Source: Peristeroidobacter soli
Lineage (GTDB): Bacteria > Pseudomonadota > Gammaproteobacteria > Steroidobacterales > Steroidobacteraceae
DNA: 64,000 bases
Direction of reading: 5' to 3'
NCBI RefSeq assembly: GCF_004138485.1
Contig: NZ_RYEV01000005.1
Coordinates: 62,001-126,000 of the forward strand
Within the stretch, counting starts at the first letter, position 1. Every line of letters begins with the position of its first letter. Positions 59,670 through 64,000 of this stretch are shown here, piece by piece. Under the pieces are notes generated by a model, which was given only the letters and a program-made list of their open reading frames with translations, was not told the DNA's origin and searched no databases. A program made the position numbers and the translations under genes.

Positions 59670-59754
59670 CGCCCCCACCTTCGCGACGATTCAATCGGTG
59701 GAACATGCGCCTCGAATGTGGGCGCTCGAAATGCAATCGGTTAGGAACGAGCGT

Positions 59755-59788
59755 GGAGCGGTGGGCCGGCTGACTGGCCCACCGCTCC
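59755..59788. terminator. Bidirectional hairpin between convergent genes
   Basis: GGAGCGGTGGGCC (59755-59767) and GGCCCACCGCTCC (59776-59788) form a perfect 13-bp stem with an 8-nt loop, between the CocE/NonD and M28 genes. No T-run, but position suits termination of both. Confidence 0.65.
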
Positions 59789-59796
59789 GCAGGGAA

Positions 59797-61251
59797 TCAA
59801 CGATCGAACGGCACCGGCGCGAGCCGGCCGAAGTCTCCTTGTTTGCTTGCCGCCAGGTAGGCGGCGACCGCGTAAGCCGCGACGCTTTGGTCGAGCATCT
59901 TGGCGTCGACCTTGGCGAGCGTGTCGTTCATCGTGTGGTGCACGTCGAAGTACAGGCTGGCATCGAGCACCGGATCCAGCACGGGCACGCCGAGCGCGCG
60001 GAGCGGGCCAATGTCGGCGCCACCCGATGCGGTGTTGATGCCGCCTTCGACAGGCACGGGCAATGGTTGCATCACTGCACGCATCTTTTCGACGGCGCCG
60101 AGCGATTCGGGCGCGACTTGAGTCTCGAGCCGAATCACCGGGCCGATGCCGGTGTCGGCTTCCATCGCCAGCACGTGCTTCGCCTGCTCATCGCCAATCA
60201 AGCGCGCATATTCCCTCGCGCCTGACAGCCCGAACTCCTCGTTGGCAAACAACACCACGCGAATCGTGCGCGACGGTTTGCGGTCCAGGCGTGAGATCAA
60301 ACGCGCTGCTTCGACGACGATGGCGACGCCCGCGCCATCGTCCAATGCGCCTTGGCCCAGATCCCACGAGTCCAGATGCGCGGCCAGCAGCACGATCTCA
60401 CCGGCGCGATCGGTGCCGGGAATCTCGCCGATCACGTTGGCCGACCAGGCGGGCGGCATTTCGCGCGCCGTGGACTTCACTCGCAGCCGCGTCTGTTTGT
60501 TTGTTTTCAACTGACGCGACAAGGCGTCGGCATCCGGATTCGACAACGAGAAGGCCGGGATGCGAGGGGCGCTCATGTCGTACACCATGCGACCGGTGTG
60601 AGCGAACCGTTCATCGGAGGTGCCGATCGATCGAATCACCAACGCGACGGCGCCGAGATTGCCGGCCGCGCTCGCGCCCAGCACCCGATTCTTCACGGTT
60701 GTGCCATAGGAGGAACCGTCTTTGGTTCGTTCCATGCGCTGGTTGATGAAGACGATCTTGTTCTTGATGTCGCCGGCTTGCATCGCGTTGAGTGCCTCCA
60801 GCGAGCCGACTTCGACGACCTGCGCTTCGATGCCTTCTTCCCCAGTGCCGATGCTGCCGCCCAAGGTGGCGGCGACCAATGTCTGTGCCGCCGGTCCGAG
60901 CATCGTGACTTCCGTGGTACCCCGGACCCAGCGGGGCACGAGCACGTCCTGGGTGCGCACGCCGGTGAAGCCCAATTTGCCGAGCCGGTTCATCGCCCAG
61001 CGCACAGCCGCTTCGTCGCCGGGGGAGCCGGCGAGGCGCGGACCGACTTCGGTGACCAGCGAGCTGACGTGGTCGTAAGCCGAGGTTCCTTTGAGGGCCC
61101 GGTCGCGCAGGGCCGCGGCCGTTGCCAGGTCAGCATCGGTCCAGTCGGTCACCGGTACGTTCTGGGCCCGCACGGGGAGTGCCGCCAGCTGAACGGCCAG
61201 GACCGCGAAGAGCGCCAGAATCCTGGCGGGTCGGGGAGCCATGTCGAGCAT
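59797..61251 (-). CDS. M28-family metallopeptidase
   Basis: A 484-residue exported zinc aminopeptidase. The signal peptide ends near PVRAQN (residue about 30). A PA domain insert occupies about 130-250. The catalytic domain has AAHLDSWDLGQGALDDGAG (His-Asp and bridging Asp), FANEEFGLSGAREYA (catalytic Glu-Glu) and MEADTGIGP. It belongs to the glutamate carboxypeptidase II-like M28 group. The start could be ATG 61242. Confidence 0.9.
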   Translation of the reverse strand: MLDMAPRPARILALFAVLAVQLAALPVRAQNVPVTDWTDADLATAAALRDRALKGTSAYDHVSSLVTEVGPRLAGSPGDEAAVRWAMNRLGKLGFTGVRTQDVLVPRWVRGTTEVTMLGPAAQTLVAATLGGSIGTGEEGIEAQVVEVGSLEALNAMQAGDIKNKIVFINQRMERTKDGSSYGTTVKNRVLGASAAGNLGAVALVIRSIGTSDERFAHTGRMVYDMSAPRIPAFSLSNPDADALSRQLKTNKQTRLRVKSTAREMPPAWSANVIGEIPGTDRAGEIVLLAAHLDSWDLGQGALDDGAGVAIVVEAARLISRLDRKPSRTIRVVLFANEEFGLSGAREYARLIGDEQAKHVLAMEADTGIGPVIRLETQVAPESLGAVEKMRAVMQPLPVPVEGGINTASGGADIGPLRALGVPVLDPVLDASLYFDVHHTMNDTLAKVDAKMLDQSVAAYAVAAYLAASKQGDFGRLAPVPFDR

Positions 61252-61414
61252 CCAAACTCCTAAATTGTGGATCCAGCAGGGTTATGTAGCGTTGTCGTAT
61301 ATACTGCCGCCCGTGCCCGGCCGTTCGGGTACAGGCCGGGAACCTCAAGCGGAACAGCAAGGATACCAATGGGGCGGCAACGAGGCGGGAGTTGACGATG
61401 AGCGCCAAGGGGTC

Positions 61415-62329
61415 ATGGGAAAGGACATCGAACTAGCCATCCTGTTTGCCGATGTGGTCGGCAGCACGCGAATCTACGAAGTCATGGGCGACCTGCGCGC
61501 GCGTGACATGGTTTTAACCTGCGTGGAAATCATGCGGGCCGCCACCGAGCAGAACCACGGCACCGTCATCAAGACCATCGGCGACGAGATCATGGCCACG
61601 TTCCCCACTGCGAACGACGCCATCAACGCCGGCAGCCGCATGCAGCACGATATCCGCATCCATGCCGAGCTGAAGGTCGAAGGCCAGCCCATCGCGATCC
61701 GCATCGGCGGTCACTTCGGCCCGGTGGTGCTCGAGAACCGCGACATCTTCGGCGCCGCCGTGCATACCGCGAATCGCATGACCAGCCAGGCCAAGGCCGG
61801 GCAGATCATGGTCACCAGCGCCATGGTCGAGCGCCTCGCGCCCGAGTGGCAGTCGGCCGTGCGTCAGATCGACGTGGCCACGCTCAAGGGCAAGACCAGC
61901 GAAGACGAATTGTTCGAGGTGCTGTGGCAGAAGGAAGATGCCACCAGCATGCTGCCGGCGATCGCGCTCGGCGCCACGGCGTCGAGCCGCGACAAGCAAC
62001 GGGCGCGGCGCTTGCGGTTGCGGTTCCAGGGGCAGGAAATCGTCGTCGACGAGAACCGTGCAAACATCGCGATCGGTCGCGCGGAAGAGAACGACATCGT
62101 GGTCAAGGGCAATCTGATCTCACGCCTGCACGCGAAGATCGAGCTGGTCCGCAATAAATTTCAGCTGGTCGATCAGAGTACCAATGGTACGTTCGTGACT
62201 ACGAGAGAAGGAGAAGAGGCCTTCGTGCGCCGGGATTCGATGCAGCTGAAGGGCGAGGGATTGATTGGCTTCGGCCGGGTGCCGGAGAACAATTCGTCGC
62301 TGACTGTTCGCTACGTCTGCGAAGACTAA
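61415..62329 (+). CDS. Class III adenylate/guanylate cyclase with FHA domain
   Basis: A 304-residue cytoplasmic protein from ATG 61415 after AAGGGG. The cyclase domain (1-180) has both metal aspartates, in LFADVVGSTR and TIGDEIMATF, and the FGAAVHTANRM segment with the Asn-x-x-x-Arg transition-state pair. Residues 205-295 are an FHA phosphothreonine-binding domain (IAIGRAEENDIVV, LISRLHAKIEL, STNGTFV). This order (cyclase then FHA) suggests a cyclase tethered to or controlled by a Ser/Thr-kinase substrate. Confidence 0.9.
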   Translation: MGKDIELAILFADVVGSTRIYEVMGDLRARDMVLTCVEIMRAATEQNHGTVIKTIGDEIMATFPTANDAINAGSRMQHDIRIHAELKVEGQPIAIRIGGHFGPVVLENRDIFGAAVHTANRMTSQAKAGQIMVTSAMVERLAPEWQSAVRQIDVATLKGKTSEDELFEVLWQKEDATSMLPAIALGATASSRDKQRARRLRLRFQGQEIVVDENRANIAIGRAEENDIVVKGNLISRLHAKIELVRNKFQLVDQSTNGTFVTTREGEEAFVRRDSMQLKGEGLIGFGRVPENNSSLTVRYVCED

Positions 62330-62352
62330 TAACGCCGCCGCCGTCTTTCTTT

Positions 62353-62600
62353 TTCAAGCGTCGCGCCGGTACGGAGTGGTGCTCAGGTCGTTCAAGTGTC
62401 GCGCCGTACGGAGTGACGCTCAGGTCGTTCAAGTCTCGCGCCGGTACGGAGTGATGCTCAGGTCGTTCAAGCGTCGCGCCGGTACGGAGTGACGCTCAGG
62501 TCGTTCAAGTCTCGCGCCGGTACGGAGTGATGCTCAGGTCGTTCAAGTGTCGCGCCGGTATGGAGTGACGCTCAGGTAGTTCAAGCGTCGCGGCGGAGCG
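62353..62600. repeat. 38-bp tandem repeat, six copies plus a partial one
   Basis: Units beginning TTCAAG start at 62353, 62391, 62428, 62466, 62504, 62542 and 62580 (partial). Spacing is 38 bp except one 37-bp unit. Each contains CGCGCCGGTACGGAGTG and CTCAGGTCG. Copies differ at a few positions, mostly C/T. There are no unique spacers, so this is a minisatellite, not a CRISPR array. It fills the gap between the cyclase and pckG. Confidence 0.92.
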
Positions 62601-62615
62601 GCGCGCAGGTGGCAT

Positions 62616-62651
62616 AAAAAAGCGGCGGTACCGTTAGGCACCGCCGCTTTT
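62616..62651. terminator. Bidirectional intrinsic terminator beside pckG
   Basis: AAAAAAGCGGCGGT and ACCGCCGCTTTTA form an 8-bp GC stem (62622-62629 with 62640-62647) with a 10-nt loop and A/T runs on both sides. It can terminate pckG on the minus strand and transcripts from the cyclase side. Confidence 0.85.
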
Positions 62652-62663
62652 ATTTGGCGGGTA

Positions 62664-64000
62664 TCAGGCCGCGTTGGCGGCTTCGAGGCGCTTGGCCACG
62701 CCCTTCAGTTCTTCGCGCAGCTGACTCGGCACGCGGCTGCCATATTCATCGAGGTACTTACCGATCGCATCGACTTCCTGGCGCCACGCGGCGGGGTCGA
62801 TGGACAGCAGGGTCTCGAGCGTGGACGCGTCCATGCCCAGGCCGCTGACATCGAGGTCCTGCTTGCGCGGCACGAAACCGATCGGGGTCTCGAGCGCCTC
62901 GGCCTTGCCTTCGCAACGATCGGCGATCCAACGCAGCACGCGCAGGTTCTCGCCGAAGCCCGGCCACATGAACTTGCCGTTGCGGTCCTGACGGAACCAG
63001 TTGACGTGGAACACCTTCGGCAGCTTGCTGGCGTTCTTGGCGTTGCCCAGTTTCAGCCAGTGGCTCCAATAGTCAGCGAAGTTGTAGCCGGCGAACGGCT
63101 TCATCGCCATCGAGTCACGGCGTACGACGCCCATCTGGCCCACGGCCGCGGCGGTCGTTTCGGACGCCATGCCCGCGCCGACCAGCACGCCATGCGCCCA
63201 GTCGCGCGCTTCATAAACCAGCGGCGCGACTTCGCGACGACGGCCGCCGAACAGGATCGCGGAAATCGGCACGCCTTCCGGCGCATCCGCGAGCGTGGAG
63301 TAGATCGGATTCTGTTTCGCCGACACGGTGAAACGTGAGTTCGGGTGAGCGGCCGGGCCGTTGCCGGTGTACGGCTTGCCCTGCCAATCCAGCGCCGGCT
63401 TGCCGGTCTCGAGACCTTCCCACCAGGGCTGGTTGTCTTCGGTCACCGCGACATTGGTGAAGATGGTGTCGCGCTGGATCATGTCGAAGGCGTTACGGTT
63501 GGTCTTGCGGTTCGTGCCCGGCACGACACCGAAGTAACCCGATTCAGGATTGATCGCGCGCAACTGACCCTCGGCATCGACGTGCAGCCAGCTGATGTCG
63601 TCGCCCAGCGTCCAGATCTTCCAGCCCGGCATGGAAGCGGGCGGAACCAGCATGGCGAGATTAGTCTTGCCGCACGCGGACGGGAAGGCCGCGGCGATGT
63701 AATGCGTCTTGCCTTCGGGGCTCTGCAGGCCCATGAGGAGCATGTGCTCGGCCAGCCAGCCTTCTTCGCGAGCCTGGTAGCTGGCGATGCGCAGCGCGTG
63801 ACACTTCTTGCCGAGCAGGGCGTTGCCGCCGTAACCCGAGCCGACGCTCTTGATGGTGAGCTCTTCGGGGAAGTGCATGATGAAACGGCGGTCGGGATTC
63901 AGATCGCCGATCGAGTGCAGGCCCTTCACATACGTGTCTTCGCGCTCGATGCGCTTGAGCGCCGCGTCGCCCATGCGGGTCATCAGTCGCATGTTGACGA
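62664..64000 (-). CDS. pckG: Phosphoenolpyruvate carboxykinase (GTP), C-terminal three-quarters
   Basis: The visible 445 codons cover the active site of GTP-dependent PEPCK, which converts oxaloacetate to PEP in gluconeogenesis. The P-loop AAFPSACGKTNLAML, the WEGLETGKPALDWQGKPYTG segment and the nucleotide-binding NWFRQDRNGKFMWPGFGEN are present. The frame stays open through VNMRLMTRMG at the window edge, so about 160 N-terminal residues are missing. The stop is just inside the terminator. Confidence 0.95.
   Translation of the reverse strand, partial: VNMRLMTRMGDAALKRIEREDTYVKGLHSIGDLNPDRRFIMHFPEELTIKSVGSGYGGNALLGKKCHALRIASYQAREEGWLAEHMLLMGLQSPEGKTHYIAAAFPSACGKTNLAMLVPPASMPGWKIWTLGDDISWLHVDAEGQLRAINPESGYFGVVPGTNRKTNRNAFDMIQRDTIFTNVAVTEDNQPWWEGLETGKPALDWQGKPYTGNGPAAHPNSRFTVSAKQNPIYSTLADAPEGVPISAILFGGRRREVAPLVYEARDWAHGVLVGAGMASETTAAAVGQMGVVRRDSMAMKPFAGYNFADYWSHWLKLGNAKNASKLPKVFHVNWFRQDRNGKFMWPGFGENLRVLRWIADRCEGKAEALETPIGFVPRKQDLDVSGLGMDASTLETLLSIDPAAWRQEVDAIGKYLDEYGSRVPSQLREELKGVAKRLEAANAA

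Noticed and set aside
60352-61263. A 303-codon plus-strand frame opposite the M28 peptidase
   Set aside because: High-GC antisense artefact; the minus strand encodes a clear metallopeptidase with signal peptide.
62353-62600. CRISPR array
   Set aside because: Repeats are head-to-tail with no unique spacers and no cas genes are in the window.
1-64000. tRNA or rRNA genes
   Set aside because: No cloverleaf-like or rRNA-like stretch was recognised in the gaps between genes.

Overview
The window looks like high-GC gammaproteobacterial DNA, most like a Steroidobacter-type (Nevskiales) chromosome. The clues are STN-domain TonB receptors with FecI/FecR partners, many secreted peptidases and hydrolases, a GTP-type PEP carboxykinase, and an imuA-imuB-dnaE2 mutagenesis cassette. 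The organism is inferred from gene content; no rRNA or tRNA is present.

Layout. (1) About 1-4.5 kb holds DNA-damage genes: the 5' end of dnaE2, imuB, imuA and a small cysteine protein in one minus-strand operon, a broken VRR-NUC nuclease gene, and an SRAP (abasic-site crosslinking) gene. (2) About 4.6-12.4 kb holds two small membrane genes, a minus-strand regulator set (FlhD/DUF2857-like, AlpA-like, FlhC-like), and a FecI-FecR pair divergent from a TonB receptor. (3) 12.6-27.6 kb is a complete P-type (Trb) conjugation apparatus, trbC-D-E-J-L-lipoprotein-F-G-I-B, then the VirD4 coupling protein and three related LPD7-type accessory proteins. (4) 27.6-35.1 kb is an array of small cassettes. Seven carry a strongly structured, recurrent 5' leader, and several end in a related hairpin. 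They encode ArdB antirestriction protein, a truncated DUF932 protein, three DUF6878-like paralogues and other small proteins. An IS3-family element and recombinase remnants interrupt the array. (5) 35.1-36.9 kb is the mobilisation module: a candidate oriT with an IncP-like nick sequence, MobC and a MOBP relaxase. (6) 36.9-44.4 kb is a defence block: short Argonaute plus SIR2-APAZ (SPARSA), divergent from a Hachiman/AbpAB-like nuclease-helicase pair. (7) 44.7-46.1 kb holds a PrtN-like small regulator and a tyrosine integrase directly beside dusA.

Together (3)-(7), probably with the regulators in (2), make an integrative and conjugative element inserted at the 5' end of dusA. It carries both defence (SPARSA, Hachiman-like) and counter-defence (ArdB, DUF932) genes. 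Its left end was not located and may lie outside the window.

(8) 46.1-64 kb is chromosomal: dusA; a peptide or cell-wall hydrolysis and uptake group (S9 peptidase, beta-lactamase-like/VanX fusion, amidohydrolase, TonB receptor with sigma/FecR, CocE/NonD hydrolase, M28 peptidase); a class III cyclase with an FHA domain; a 38-bp tandem repeat; and the 3' part of pckG.

The most unusual signal is the repeated leader-gene-hairpin architecture in the cassette array. Seven leaders keep one fold (long stem, two inner hairpins, then a GGGC/GCCC hairpin just before the Shine-Dalgarno) while the stem sequences change in a compensatory way.
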